DNA of 64,000 nucleotides from CAZGUX01 sp964529305 (GCA_964529305.1 CAZGUX010000197.1:1-64000), one strand, 5' to 3'; shown: positions 45,365 to 55,085, counted from the first letter of the stretch. The notes: a model not told the origin generated them from the letters alone. Numbers and translations: made by a program.

Positions 45365-46836
45365 TCAGACGCGATCCCGTTGTTCGATCAGACTCACGGG
45401 CGTCTCGTTCCACAACTGCGCGGGCACGGAATAAGCTCCGCGGAAGTGGACAAATCGGCCCCACATCGCGAGCGTCACAAACACACCGAGCCAGATCTTT
45501 CTGGGCATGGTCTGCATTTGTTCCCAAACCTGGATGGCAGGTATCAGGAAGAGCGCCAGCAAGGGGTTGAGATCGGCGAGATAACGCGATCCGTAACAGT
45601 ATCCCGGCCACCACATCGCGACCACGATCGCGTGCAGCACCGCGATCGCGATCAGGTACTGGGCGAGGGGGAAGAGCCACTTCCGGCGCCAGGCCAACAA
45701 GATGCCCGCAATCGAAACGATGAACACCGGCGTGAACACGATCAAACCCCGAGACGGGCTCACGGTCTGTTCGGCCAGTCCTGATAACCACCCCGTCATG
45801 CCCGGCCACTCCAAACCCGAGCGGTAATAAAGCGCAGAACGCTGTGCCGGACAGTCACGTTGTAGGTAAGGAATACAAAGGCCACGGGCGCCGCCCAAGC
45901 GAGGTATTTCCAAAGCACTCGACGGTGATGCAGCACGACATAGAGAGTCAATACGACAACGGCGATGGCGTTGGTCGGTCTGAGTGTGTAGGCCACGGCG
46001 ATGGCCAATCCGGCCGGAGCAACCCACTCCTCCGATTCCCGCCCACGCACAAGGAAGTAGACGGCCAAAATCAGAAAGAGCGCCGACGGCCCGTGCTGCC
46101 AGAGCGAACGCGTCGCCAGCGACCACATGGACGTGCCGAAAGCCAACACCAAAGTGATCCACCACGCGGCTCGAGCGGCCACGAGCCGGCGTGCCGTCGC
46201 GTGGAAGATCGCCACGGTACACGCGCCGGCAAACGCGGCAATCCACATCTCCGCCAGATCTCGCCCGGCGATCAGGTCTCCGGATAGAAAAACGCGCAGC
46301 GGCTCGGGGACCTTCGGGAGCCACGCCATGATGGCCGGGCCAAACTGGCGCGCCGCCTGCTCCATCAGCCACACAAACGGCAGCGCCAGCACCGACATGG
46401 CCCGCGGAAAGAAGTTGTACACGCGCCCGTTCGCGCACGCTTCCAACCCGACCCGGTAACGGACAGCCGGTCCAGCCGGGGGAACGCATTCGAGGGCGTA
46501 CTGGTATGCCGGCGGGGTCGGCTTGACATACTCGTCGAGGTCCGTATTTCCCTCGGGCAACAGGCTCACTGCCGACGCCACCACCCACGCCTGGTCTTGC
46601 CCGGTGAAGGGAAGGCTGACGCTATAGACCAGCCAGGACAACAAGAACACCACCGCGGTCGTGATGGACGCCTGCCGCGGGTACGAAGCATTCCCTGCCT
46701 CGAGCGGGTGACAGACCGCGGCCGCACCATCGCTTTCTTTGCCACTAGAGGTAAACCGTATCTCAAAGATCTCCTCTGAACAACTCACGATAACGAGTTC
46801 GGGAGGTCTACCCGCGTCGTGCTGCGGCGAGACCAT
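45365..46836 (-). pseudogene. Multi-pass membrane protein gene (glycosyltransferase-39-like) with one frameshift
   Basis: Two overlapping frames complete each other. The N-terminal frame (46836 to about 45820) encodes several membrane segments (ITTAVVFLLSWLVYSVSLPF, LALPFVWLMEQAA, AWWITLVLAFGTSMWSL, ALFLILAVYFLV, LAWAAPVAFVFLTYNV) and stops at 45796 after VRHSVLRFITARVW. The other frame picks up at YYRSGLEWPGMTGWLSGLAEQ and continues with GLIVFTPVFIVSIAGILLAW, WWPGYCYGSRYLADLNPLLAL and QLWNETPVSLIEQRDRV to 45365. The span of 1472 nt is one short of a multiple of three; a single lost base near 45830 would restore about 490 aa. It resembles dolichyl-phosphate-mannose transferase-type membrane enzymes. 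Recent inactivation or sequencing error. Confidence 0.65.
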
Positions 46837-46885
46837 CGGGGTTTGAAGGCTGTCTGGAAAGCCGGAGACCGGGTTGAGTCCGTGG

Positions 46886-46957
<72 letters not shown>

Positions 46958-46977
46958 CTCGGGTGGGTTCAGCTTCG

Positions 46978-47007
46978 ACGATAGCGCGCGAGAACCGCCC
47001 AAGTCAA
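46978..47007 (-). promoter_or_regulatory. Putative sigma-70 promoter of tRNA-Cys
   Basis: On the minus strand TTGACT (47007-47002), 18-bp spacer, TATCGT (46983-46978), placing the start about 14 nt before the mature tRNA. It is divergent from the sigma-factor gene. Confidence 0.5.
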
Positions 47008-47021
47008 ACTTCGGAAATTTC

Positions 47022-47045
47022 TGAACCAACTGCCTTCTCGCGCGT
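47022..47045 (+). promoter_or_regulatory. Possible ECF-type promoter of the sigma-factor operon
   Basis: TGAAC (47022-47026), 16-nt spacer, CGT (47043-47045), then ATTATTGGG. The GAAC...CGT pattern resembles promoters read by ECF sigma factors and lies 19 bp before the sigma gene, suggesting autoregulation. A single short match, so tentative. Confidence 0.35.
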
Positions 47046-47063
47046 ATTATTGGGTGCACCCCG

Positions 47064-47615
47064 ATGGATACGTCGGTCCAACCAGCAGTGGCGCCCGCTG
47101 TTCTCGACCTGGCCCGCGCGGGCGATGAGTGGGCCTTTGGAGAACTCGTCCGGCGTCACCAGTCGATGGTCTATTCGATCGCGCTCCGCTATCTCCGCGA
47201 TCCGGCGTCGGCCGAGGAACTCAGCCAGGAAGTTTTTCTCCATCTCTACCGGGGCATCGCCGCGATCGAGTCCGAGGCCCATCTGGAAAGCTGGCTGCGC
47301 CGGGTCGCGGTACACCGCGCCATCGACCAAACCCGGCGCCTCCGCTACCGGCCGAGAGTCGGGCTGGAGCAAGCCCCTCCGGCAGTCGCCAAGGGCCGGC
47401 AGGAGGATCCACTGCTACGGCAATGGCTTCGGCAACTGGTCGACGGCTTGCCGGACCGGGCCCGCCTGATGGTGATTCTCCGCTACCAGGAGGATTTGCA
47501 GCCTGGGGAGATCGCCGAGTTATTGGACGTTCCGCTCGGCACGGTGAAGAGCGGCTTGCACCGGGCGCTGGCCGTATTGCGAGAGAAATGCATCCGGTTA
47601 GGCGGTTTTGAATGA
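47064..47615 (+). CDS. ECF-type RNA polymerase sigma factor
   Basis: This 183-aa sigma-70 family protein has region 2 at about 20-95 (WAFGELVRRHQSMVYSIALRYL, DPASAEELSQEVFLHLYRGI, WLRRVAVHRAIDQTRR) and region 4 at about 120-180 (LVDGLPDRARLMVILRYQEDL, then the helix-turn-helix GEIAELLDVPLGTVKSGLHRAL). Region 3 is absent, as in ECF factors. The next gene overlaps by ATGA and encodes a short membrane protein expected to hold it inactive. It directs polymerase to its own promoter class; the signal is unknown. Confidence 0.92.
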   Translation: MDTSVQPAVAPAVLDLARAGDEWAFGELVRRHQSMVYSIALRYLRDPASAEELSQEVFLHLYRGIAAIESEAHLESWLRRVAVHRAIDQTRRLRYRPRVGLEQAPPAVAKGRQEDPLLRQWLRQLVDGLPDRARLMVILRYQEDLQPGEIAELLDVPLGTVKSGLHRALAVLREKCIRLGGFE

Positions 47616-47914
47616 ATGATTTCGAGCACGAATTGAAAGCATCGCTCAAGCGCGTGGAGCCGCCCGCGGACTTGGCAGAAGAGGTCTTGGCCCGGGTGGC
47701 GGCGGAGCGGCGGCGTCCTGGCCGGGGCCATGCGGCTCGCTGGCTTCCGTGGGCAATGGCGGCGGCGCTCGCCGTCGCGGCCGGGCCGGCGGTGCGGCAG
47801 TGGCGAGGCGAACGCGCCAAGGCCGAACTCCTTATGGCCATCGACATCACTAACCATCAACTGGAGCGGGTCGAACAGCGTCTCGATTCGCTGAATCAAA
47901 GGACAATCCCATGA
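47612..47914 (+). CDS. Small single-pass membrane protein, probable anti-sigma factor
   Basis: This 100-aa protein has a cytoplasmic N-terminal part (NDFEHELKASLKRVEPPADLAEEVLARVAAERRR), one membrane segment (about 44-61, WLPWAMAAALAVAAGPAV) and a C-terminal coiled-coil-like helix (LMAIDITNHQLERVEQRL). Its start overlaps the sigma-factor stop and its end overlaps the next gene, so the three genes are coupled. The zinc-binding H-x3-C-x2-C of many anti-sigma domains is absent. The role is inferred from position and topology. Confidence 0.7.
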   Translation: MNDFEHELKASLKRVEPPADLAEEVLARVAAERRRPGRGHAARWLPWAMAAALAVAAGPAVRQWRGERAKAELLMAIDITNHQLERVEQRLDSLNQRTIP

Positions 47915-48453
47915 ACCGACTCTTCTTTCGAACCGCAATCACGTTTCTGTTGGCGGCTGGGTTAGCGCCTGCCCAGGATATCTTCTCCCATATGGATTGG
48001 GACAAGTTGGCCGCGAAGGCCAAGGAGAAGACGCTGGTGGCCCTGGATGGGCCAGCCCTGAAACTGGCCACCCAGTTCCTCTCCGAGACCGATAAGAATC
48101 AGGCCAAGGTACGCAAGATCGCGTCCGATCTGACCGGCATTTACGTCCGCGCGTTCGAGTTCGAAAAGGAGGGTGAGTACAACCTGGCCGACATCGAACT
48201 GGCCGTCTCCAAGATCAAGGGGCCCGGCTGGCAGCGGATCGTCGATGTGAGCGAAAAGAACGAACGCGCCGGCGTTTATGTCAAAACCGATGGCGTCAAG
48301 GTTCAGGGATTGGTGGTCGTTGCGGCCGAGCCGAAAGAACTCGCCGTCGTCCACGTGATCGGTACCATCGACCCGAGCCAACTCAAGCTGTTGGGGGGCA
48401 ACTTCGGCATCCCGAAGATGGAACTCAACATGCCTCCGGCCGCGAAGAAGTAG
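47911..48453 (+). CDS. DUF4252 exported protein
   Basis: This 180-aa protein has a signal peptide (MNRLFFRTAITFLLAAGLAPAQ). The DUF4252 core (about 55-165) shows GIYVRAFEFEKEGEYNLADIE, NERAGVYVKTDGVKVQGLVV and ELAVVHVIGTIDPSQLK. DUF4252 proteins are small periplasmic proteins of unknown activity often found in sigma/anti-sigma operons, as here (4-nt overlap with the preceding gene). Probably part of an envelope-stress response. Confidence 0.85.
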   Translation: MNRLFFRTAITFLLAAGLAPAQDIFSHMDWDKLAAKAKEKTLVALDGPALKLATQFLSETDKNQAKVRKIASDLTGIYVRAFEFEKEGEYNLADIELAVSKIKGPGWQRIVDVSEKNERAGVYVKTDGVKVQGLVVVAAEPKELAVVHVIGTIDPSQLKLLGGNFGIPKMELNMPPAAKK

Positions 48454-48603
48454 TCACTCCTCGATCGCTCGTCCTCACCAAATGAGGCGGGATCGCAATG
48501 CCCGCCTCGTATCCGACTTCGGATGACTGCGGTCCGGCCAGCCACCTTACCGACATTGCACAAAGACGCGGGGACACCGTCATTCGGAATGGAGGTGTTT
48601 TCG

Positions 48604-48978
48604 ATGTGGAGATTCCTGTCGGGCTACGCGGTCGTCGGCACAATGTTTCTCGGGGCGTGCGCTACCTGGTGTCGCTCGCCCGAACCTGGAGCGATCAAAG
48701 CGATCATTGTTGTTCACCGCGCCGAGGCGGACTATTTTGCGGCGACGAGGCGGTACGGAACACTGGATCAACTGGCGAGGGCCAACCTTATCTCGCCGAG
48801 TTTGGCCGCCGGAGTCAAGGGCTACTACCGATTTGAGGTTCGCCCGTCCCAGAAGGGTTATGTCATTCTGTCCGAGCCATTGAATAGGCAGGGAAGGCAC
48901 TTCTACTCCGACGAATCCTTACAGATCAGGGAGGAATGGGACAGACCCGCTTCCTCTCAAAGTGCAAGTCTCAAATAA
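48604..48978 (+). CDS. Small lipoprotein or pseudopilin-like protein, unknown
   Basis: The ATG at 48604 (124 aa) follows GGAGGTG and begins MWRFLSGYAVVGTMFLGACATW, a lipoprotein-like signal with LGAC as possible lipobox. The remainder (AIIVVHRAEADYFAATRRYGTLDQLARANLISP ... GVKGYYRFEV) resembles the soluble part of acidobacterial type IV pilin-like proteins, where a Y-F-A-T-x-x-R-Y-G-T-L-x-x-L segment is common. The usual pilin N-terminal methylation motif is not present. The open frame to 48523 lacks support. Confidence 0.65.
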   Translation: MWRFLSGYAVVGTMFLGACATWCRSPEPGAIKAIIVVHRAEADYFAATRRYGTLDQLARANLISPSLAAGVKGYYRFEVRPSQKGYVILSEPLNRQGRHFYSDESLQIREEWDRPASSQSASLK

Positions 48979-49261
48979 ATACTCGGCCAAATTTGTGCGA
49001 CGGCAACCCTCGCCAACAACCTCGCCGGTGAAGCTTGAAGCCTGGATGCTAAAATCAACCTATACGCGGTGGGGCGTGGTGACGGCCTAACCAGTTGACA
49101 GCGGCAACTCGAGCAGGAATGCCGCGCCGCTGATCGCTCTTCGTTTGGCCGGCATCGGACGCCCGCCGGGCACGGTCCTCCGGCGCGGATTCGTTCATCC
49201 TCCGGCGGCGGAAGCACACGCACGATTCGAGACCCCGCGAAGTTTGGCGCGAAGGAACAGC

Positions 49262-52200
49262 ATGCCGTTTGATCGAGTTGGTACGGAAGTCGACTTCCCG
49301 GCCCAGGAACGCAACATCCTGGAATTCTGGGAACAGACGCAAGCGTTCGAGAGGCTCCGCGAAAAGAACCAGGGCAAGCCCCGCTGGTCCTTTCTCGACG
49401 GTCCCATCACCGCGAACAATCCCATGGGCGTCCACCACGCCTGGGGCCGCGCCTACAAGGACGTCTTCCAGCGCTACTTCGCGATGACCGGGCACGACCT
49501 CCGCTATCAGAACGGGTTCGACTGCCAAGGTCTCTGGGTGGAGGTCGAGGTCGAAAAGCAACTCCGCGAGCAAGGCACGCCGATGGAATCGAAGCGCGAC
49601 ATCGAGAACCTGGTGCCCGGCGACCGCTTCGCCAGCATCGACCGTTTCGTTCAACTCTGCAAGGAACGCGTCGACCGCTTCGCCCGGATCCAGACCGATC
49701 AGTCCATCCGTCTCGGCTACTGGATGGATTGGGATCGCGGCGACGATTGGCAGAAGCCGCCCGACCTGCGGCGCAGCTACTTCACCATGTCGGACGAGAA
49801 CAACTACTCGATCTGGCGGTTCCTGAAGCGGTGCCACGAACGGGGATACATTTATCGCGGCTACGACGCCATGCCCTGGTGCCCTCGCTGCGGCGTCGGT
49901 CTTAGCCAGATGGAAGTTCAGGAAGGCTATCGCCGCGTGGTGCACCGGGCGGTGTTTGTCCGTTTCCCGCTGCGAGGCCAACCTGGAAACCTGCTGGTCT
50001 GGACCACGACGCCATGGACACTGTCTAGCAATGTGGCCGCCGCCGTGAATCCGAGCCTGACCTACCTGAAGGTGCTCCATCGCGACCAGATCTATTACCT
50101 GGCGAAAGCCGCCCTGACCACCAAACGGCTGGAGGAAGAGTTCCGCCGAAAAGATTGGGTGGAAGGCGTCCCGAAGCTGAAGACGCTCGAACAGATCTTC
50201 CGGGAAAAGGGCGGGTTCGAAGTCCTCGGCGAGTTGCCCGGCTCCGCGATGGTGGGCTGGGCCTACGACGGGCCTTTCGACGAACTGCTGGCGGCCAACG
50301 AGCCTGGCGGATTCCCCCGCGAGATTGCCGAAGCCGCTGTTCGGCAGGGATGGACGGAGGCCCGCTCGGCGCGCGACATTCATCGGGTGGTCGCTTGGGA
50401 CATGGTCGGCGAGACCGAAGGTACCGGCATCGTCCACATCGCGCCCGGATGCGGGAAGGAGGACTTTCAACTCGGGAAAGAAGAAAAGCTTCCCCCGATG
50501 TCACCCCTGGATCAGGAAGGCGTCTTCCTGCCGGGAACCGGAGCACTGGAGGGCCGGTCCGCGGTCGATCCGGCAACCGCTGAATGGCTGTTTGAAGACC
50601 TTCGGCGGAAGGAACTGCTGCTCGCGGTCGAGCCGTATCCCCACACCTACCCGCACTGCTGGCGCTGCAAGACCGAACTCCTCTTCCGCCTCGTCGACGA
50701 GTGGTTCATCGAAATGTCGTGGCGGGGCGAGATCATGCGCGTGTGCGAGGACGTCACCTGGATCCCCGACTTCGGCCTCCAGCGCGAGTTGGACTGGCTT
50801 CGCAATATGGGCGACTGGATGATCTCCAAGAAGCGCTTCTGGGGACTCGCGCTGCCCATCTGGGTGTGCGACGACTGCGGCCATTTCGACGTCATCGGCA
50901 GCAAAGACGAATTGCGCCAGCGGGCCGTTGCCGGATGGGAGCAGTTTGACGGACGTTCGCCCCATCGCCCCTGGGTGGATGAAGTCAAGATCGCGTGCGC
51001 GAAATGCGGAGGCGCCTCCACACGGATTCCGGACGTGGGCAATCCCTGGCTGGACGCGGGGATCGTGTCGTTCTCCACCATGGGGTGGAACCGCGATCGC
51101 GCCTATTGGCAGAAGTGGTTTCCGGCCGACTTCGTTGTCGAGTCCTTCCCGGGCCAGTTTCGCAATTGGTTCTACTCGCTGTTGGCCATGAGCACGATGC
51201 TAGCGGAATCGGCCCCGTTCAAGACCCTGCTGGGGCACGCGCTGGTGCGCGATCAGTGGGGCCGGCCCATGCACAAGTCGGAAGGCAACGCCATTCCCTT
51301 CGAAGGCGTGGCCGACAAGGGCTATGAAATCAAAACCCCCAGCGGGGTGGTCGAGAAACTGCCGCCGATGGGCGCCGACCTGGTGCGATGGCTGTTCTGC
51401 CGCCACAATCCGGCCAACAATATCAACTTCGGCGCCGGACCGGCCGACGAGATTCGCAATAAGTTCCTGCTCAAGGTCTGGAACACCTACGCCTTCTTCT
51501 GCAATTACGCCCGCTTGGACCAGTTTGACCCGGCGGCGCCCCCGGTGCCCCTGGCGGAACGGACCGACCTCGATCGCTGGATCCTTTCCGACCTGCAGCT
51601 TTTGGTTCGCCAGGCCAACGAGTGTTACCAGGGCTTCGACCTGACCACATTCTGCCAGGCCTGCGAGCAGTTCGTGGATGCGCGGCTCAGCAATTGGTAC
51701 GTCCGCCGCAACCGCCGGAGATTCTGGAAGAGCGAAGCGGGCGCCGACAAACTGGCGGCCTATCAGACGCTCTACACCGTGCTGGTCACCCTGACCAAAC
51801 TGGTTGCCCCAATCGTGCCGTTCCTGAGTGAGAGCCTCTACCAGAACCTGGTTCGCCGGGGCGCGGAAGGGCTCGATAGCGAATCGAGCGTGCACCACTG
51901 CGCGTTCCCCGCCACCGACGAAAGCCTGATCGATGAGGAGCTTTCGGCCGACATGGACAACCTGCTGCGCCTGGTTTCGCTGGGAGCGGGAGCGCGCAAC
52001 GCGGTCAAGATCAAAACCCGCCAGCCCCTGGCCGAGATGCGAGTTTTGCCTGCAAGCGAGGGCCAGCGGCGCGCCGTGGAGCGCTTCGCCGGACAGATCT
52101 GCGAGGAGTTGAATCTCAAGCGCGTGACGCTGCACGACCCCGCCGCGGGTCCGTTGCTGAAGAAAGAAATCAAGCTCAACTTGAAGGCCCTGGGTCCGAA

Positions 52201-52711
52201 GTTGGGTCCGAAGCTCAAGCCGGCTCAGGCCGCGATCGCCGCGGCCGATCCGGCAGAGGTCCTGGCGGCGGTGAGCGGAGGCCGGACCTTCTCCTTGCCG
52301 CTGTCGGGCGGCGACGGAGTGGAACTGACAGCGGACGACGTGTCGGCCGAGTTCGCCGCGCCCGAGGGTTTTTCCGGCGTCGCCGACCGCGGCCTGGAGG
52401 TGCTGCTCGACATCCGCATCACTCCGGAGTTGGCCACCGAGGGAATGGCGCGCGAGGCCGTCCGGCACATTCAGGAATTGCGCAAGTCCGCGCGTCTCGA
52501 GATGGAGGATCGCATTGAACTCCATGTCGCCTCCGAATCGGAGATGCTCACCGGAGCCCTCGCCGCGCACCGCGATTACATCGCGGCCGAGACCCTGACG
52601 GTCCTCTGGTCCGGCGTTCCGCTGGATGGGGACGCCCACCAGGCCAGCGCCAAAGTCGACGGCCAGGCGTTGACGATTCAACTCCGTAACGCCCGGGGAC
52701 GGATCGGCTAA
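49262..52711 (+). CDS. ileS: Isoleucyl-tRNA synthetase, long (type 2-like) form
   Basis: The start MPFDRVGTEVDFPAQERNIL at 49262 (1149 aa) matches the family; the frame upstream is shadow. It is a class I synthetase charging tRNA-Ile. The HIGH-equivalent is NNPMGVHHAWGR (residues 52-63), with H-H-A-W instead of H-x-G-H. The KMSKS-equivalent is PMHKSEGN (669-676). An editing (CP1) region with TTTPWTLSSNVAAA and several C-x2-C pairs (CPRCG, CWRCK, CDDCG, CAKCG) precede it. ELATEGMAREAVRHIQELRK marks the C-terminal part typical of long IleRS enzymes. No T-box leader was recognised in the 283-bp gap upstream. Confidence 0.92.
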   Translation: MPFDRVGTEVDFPAQERNILEFWEQTQAFERLREKNQGKPRWSFLDGPITANNPMGVHHAWGRAYKDVFQRYFAMTGHDLRYQNGFDCQGLWVEVEVEKQLREQGTPMESKRDIENLVPGDRFASIDRFVQLCKERVDRFARIQTDQSIRLGYWMDWDRGDDWQKPPDLRRSYFTMSDENNYSIWRFLKRCHERGYIYRGYDAMPWCPRCGVGLSQMEVQEGYRRVVHRAVFVRFPLRGQPGNLLVWTTTPWTLSSNVAAAVNPSLTYLKVLHRDQIYYLAKAALTTKRLEEEFRRKDWVEGVPKLKTLEQIFREKGGFEVLGELPGSAMVGWAYDGPFDELLAANEPGGFPREIAEAAVRQGWTEARSARDIHRVVAWDMVGETEGTGIVHIAPGCGKEDFQLGKEEKLPPMSPLDQEGVFLPGTGALEGRSAVDPATAEWLFEDLRRKELLLAVEPYPHTYPHCWRCKTELLFRLVDEWFIEMSWRGEIMRVCEDVTWIPDFGLQRELDWLRNMGDWMISKKRFWGLALPIWVCDDCGHFDVIGSKDELRQRAVAGWEQFDGRSPHRPWVDEVKIACAKCGGASTRIPDVGNPWLDAGIVSFSTMGWNRDRAYWQKWFPADFVVESFPGQFRNWFYSLLAMSTMLAESAPFKTLLGHALVRDQWGRPMHKSEGNAIPFEGVADKGYEIKTPSGVVEKLPPMGADLVRWLFCRHNPANNINFGAGPADEIRNKFLLKVWNTYAFFCNYARLDQFDPAAPPVPLAERTDLDRWILSDLQLLVRQANECYQGFDLTTFCQACEQFVDARLSNWYVRRNRRRFWKSEAGADKLAAYQTLYTVLVTLTKLVAPIVPFLSESLYQNLVRRGAEGLDSESSVHHCAFPATDESLIDEELSADMDNLLRLVSLGAGARNAVKIKTRQPLAEMRVLPASEGQRRAVERFAGQICEELNLKRVTLHDPAAGPLLKKEIKLNLKALGPKLGPKLKPAQAAIAAADPAEVLAAVSGGRTFSLPLSGGDGVELTADDVSAEFAAPEGFSGVADRGLEVLLDIRITPELATEGMAREAVRHIQELRKSARLEMEDRIELHVASESEMLTGALAAHRDYIAAETLTVLWSGVPLDGDAHQASAKVDGQALTIQLRNARGRIG

Positions 52712-52819
52712 CCGGCGCCCGCCACAGGCCGCCAGACAAAAAGGGAAATCCAAACACCGGCCTTCTCTCGTAGTCTCTTCTGTGATACGATTTGGATCTT
52801 CGTGCTACGGACCTGTCTG

Positions 52820-54877
52820 ATGAGAGCACCAATCCCCCTCCTGCTGATGACCGCCGGGCTGACTGCAGCCTTTGGCCAGACCGAACCGGATCCGAAGCCC
52901 GTCATCTCGCCGGTGTACACGAGCATCGTCATCACGGCCTCCCCGGTCGAGCCTTCCATCGACCGCCGCAACGCCGAGGTGTTTCAGCAGACCCTGTTCT
53001 CGCGTGATGACCAGGTGTTTCACCAGCTCAATGCGGGAATCAACGCCGGCCAGCACGAGGGCGGCGGCAAGTCGATTGAAGTCCGCCGGTTCGGCTTCAA
53101 CCTCGACCACGGGGGCGTGAACGGCGGCCTGAAAGTGCTGGTCGACAACATCCAGCAGAACCAGACGACGCAAGGGCACGGGCAGGGATACCTCGGCTCG
53201 CTGAAGAGCCTGAGCCCGGAACTCATCCAGGAAGCCAACATCATCAACGGCCCCTTCAGCGCCGAGTACGGGGACTTCAGCGGTTTGGGCGTCGTCCACA
53301 TCCGGCTCCGCGAGTCCTTCCCCGACCAGTGGACGGCGCGGATTCAGGGCGGCTCGTTCAACACCCAGCGGGGGTTTCTCGCGTTCAGCCCGGACCTGCG
53401 GGACACCGATGCTCTGTTCTCCTACGAGGGATCGCACACGGACGGGCCGTTTCTGAAACCGCTCGACTACCGGCGCGACAACCTGACCGGCAACGTCACC
53501 CGGCGGATTGGCGAACGCCGGAGTTTCTCGGTGAAGTACAACGCCGCCCGGAACGACTATTCTTCGTCGGGGCAGATCCCGCTGAACGAAGTGATCGCCG
53601 GACGCCTCGACCGGTTCGGGTACCTGGATTCCGGAGAAGGCGGGCGTATCCGTTCCGGCACCCTCGCCCTGTATCATCGGCTGGAGCAGGCGAACGGCGC
53701 TGTTTGGAAGTTCGACGGCTTTGTGAGCCGGTCGCTGTTCGACCTGTATTCCAACTTCACGTTCTTCCTGAACGATCCGGAGAACGGCGACGCTATCCAG
53801 CAGCACGACTCGCGCCTGCAGCAAGGCGCGAACGCCCAGTATCTGCGGCCTCACCGGCTCTTCGGGGCGCAAAGCCTGCTGACGGCGGGCGGCAACTTCC
53901 ACGACAACCAGATCAACGTCGGGCTCTATCCCCGGATCGACCGGGTTCCTCTTGGCGTCACCACGCGGGCCAATGCGCGTGTGACTAACGGCGCAGGCTA
54001 CGTGCAGGATTCGCTCAGCTTCTTTTCCGGCCGGCTTCTGCTGAACGGCGGACTCCGCTACGACCTGTTCCGTTTCGACGTGAAAGACCGCGTCGAGCCT
54101 GTCCTCAGCCTCGCGGAAACCCAGGGACGAGTTCAGCCCAAGTTCAGCCTGGCCTATACGCCGATCCAACGCCTTCCGCTGACGCTGCACGCCAACTATG
54201 GCCGCGGCATTTCCTCGATCGACGCGCGCAGCATCCTGCAATCGCCGGGCGGGACAAAAGTCGCCACCACCGACTTCTATCAGCTTGGGGCCGCGTCCCG
54301 GTTTTCCCGTTTCGCCGTCTCGTCGGACTTGTTTCTGATCGATCGCTCGAACGAACTGGTCTACGTGGCGGATGACGGGACGCTGGAGTTTCTCGGCCCC
54401 AGCCGCGCGTACGGGTTTGAAGCCAAGGCCTCGGTCGATCTCACGCGGCGGCTGAGCTTCAGTGCCGGAGTGACCAAGGTCGGCAACGGCTTTTACCGCG
54501 GCACGTTCCCCCGCCTGTATGTCGATCGAGCGCCACATTTCGTGGCCAACGCCGGCCTCACCCTGGCGGCGTGGCGCGGATGGAGCGGGTCGCTGCGGTT
54601 GCGCGCTATCAACCATTACCGTCTTGATGGGGAGGATCCGGAACTGTTGGCGGCGGGTCACACGGTGGTTGATTTCAGCATGGTGCGCCGCATCCGGCGC
54701 GGCATCGATTTCAACTTTGCGATCGACAACCTGACCGATCGGTCGTATTACGAGACACAGAACTACCTCGAGTCCCGCCCCTTCCGCGGTGCACCGCCGG
54801 CGTTCAGCATCCACGCGACTCCGGGGTATCCTCGGACGATCACGGCCGGCCTGACATTCCGCTTTCGCGGAAAGTGA
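52820..54877 (+). CDS. TonB-dependent outer-membrane receptor
   Basis: The ATG at 52820 (685 aa) gives the cleanest signal peptide (MRAPIPLLLMTAGLTAAFGQ); GTG at 52802 is possible. A plug domain (about 35-165) shows DRRNAEVFQQTLFSRDDQVFHQL and ELIQEANIINGPFSAEYGDFSGLGVVHI. The rest is a beta-barrel ending TAGLTFRFRG. It lacks the N-terminal carboxypeptidase-like domain of the receptor at 6748-9960, so it is a classic siderophore/vitamin-type receptor; the ligand is not deducible. TGTGATACGAT about 40 bp upstream may be an extended -10. Confidence 0.88.
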   Translation: MRAPIPLLLMTAGLTAAFGQTEPDPKPVISPVYTSIVITASPVEPSIDRRNAEVFQQTLFSRDDQVFHQLNAGINAGQHEGGGKSIEVRRFGFNLDHGGVNGGLKVLVDNIQQNQTTQGHGQGYLGSLKSLSPELIQEANIINGPFSAEYGDFSGLGVVHIRLRESFPDQWTARIQGGSFNTQRGFLAFSPDLRDTDALFSYEGSHTDGPFLKPLDYRRDNLTGNVTRRIGERRSFSVKYNAARNDYSSSGQIPLNEVIAGRLDRFGYLDSGEGGRIRSGTLALYHRLEQANGAVWKFDGFVSRSLFDLYSNFTFFLNDPENGDAIQQHDSRLQQGANAQYLRPHRLFGAQSLLTAGGNFHDNQINVGLYPRIDRVPLGVTTRANARVTNGAGYVQDSLSFFSGRLLLNGGLRYDLFRFDVKDRVEPVLSLAETQGRVQPKFSLAYTPIQRLPLTLHANYGRGISSIDARSILQSPGGTKVATTDFYQLGAASRFSRFAVSSDLFLIDRSNELVYVADDGTLEFLGPSRAYGFEAKASVDLTRRLSFSAGVTKVGNGFYRGTFPRLYVDRAPHFVANAGLTLAAWRGWSGSLRLRAINHYRLDGEDPELLAAGHTVVDFSMVRRIRRGIDFNFAIDNLTDRSYYETQNYLESRPFRGAPPAFSIHATPGYPRTITAGLTFRFRGK

Positions 54878-54995
54878 CGCTTTCGGCACAAGACCATCGA
54901 TTGCTGAAGCTCGCGGCTCGGAAGAAAAGACAACCCGCGCGCTCACGCGCGCGGTTCGATGCCAAGTACCCTCAACTGGCCCGCGGCGCGCGAGA

Positions 54996-55067
54996 CTCCG
55001 AACCGCGGGCGTTAGCCCGAGCGTTGTACAACAGCAGAACGCGTGGGCTAACGCCTGCGGTTCGGAG
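54996..55067. repeat. Long imperfect hairpin, 23-bp arms
   Basis: Left arm 54996-55018 (CTCCGAACCGC...GTTAGCCC) and right arm 55045-55067 (GGGCTAACGCC...GGTTCGGAG) are complementary at 22 of 23 positions, around a 26-nt loop. It lies between the receptor and the convergent amidohydrolase and could terminate both transcripts. A dispersed palindromic element is equally likely. Confidence 0.65.
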
Positions 55068-55085
55068 CACAGTGCCGGCCGAGCC

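Noticed and set aside
48979..49261. Possible T-box or other leader upstream of ileS
   Set aside because: No T-box consensus, specifier stem or terminator was recognised in the 283-bp gap.
52805..54946. 713-codon minus-strand open frame
   Set aside because: It is antisense to the TonB receptor, which has plug and barrel features, a signal peptide and a sensible start.
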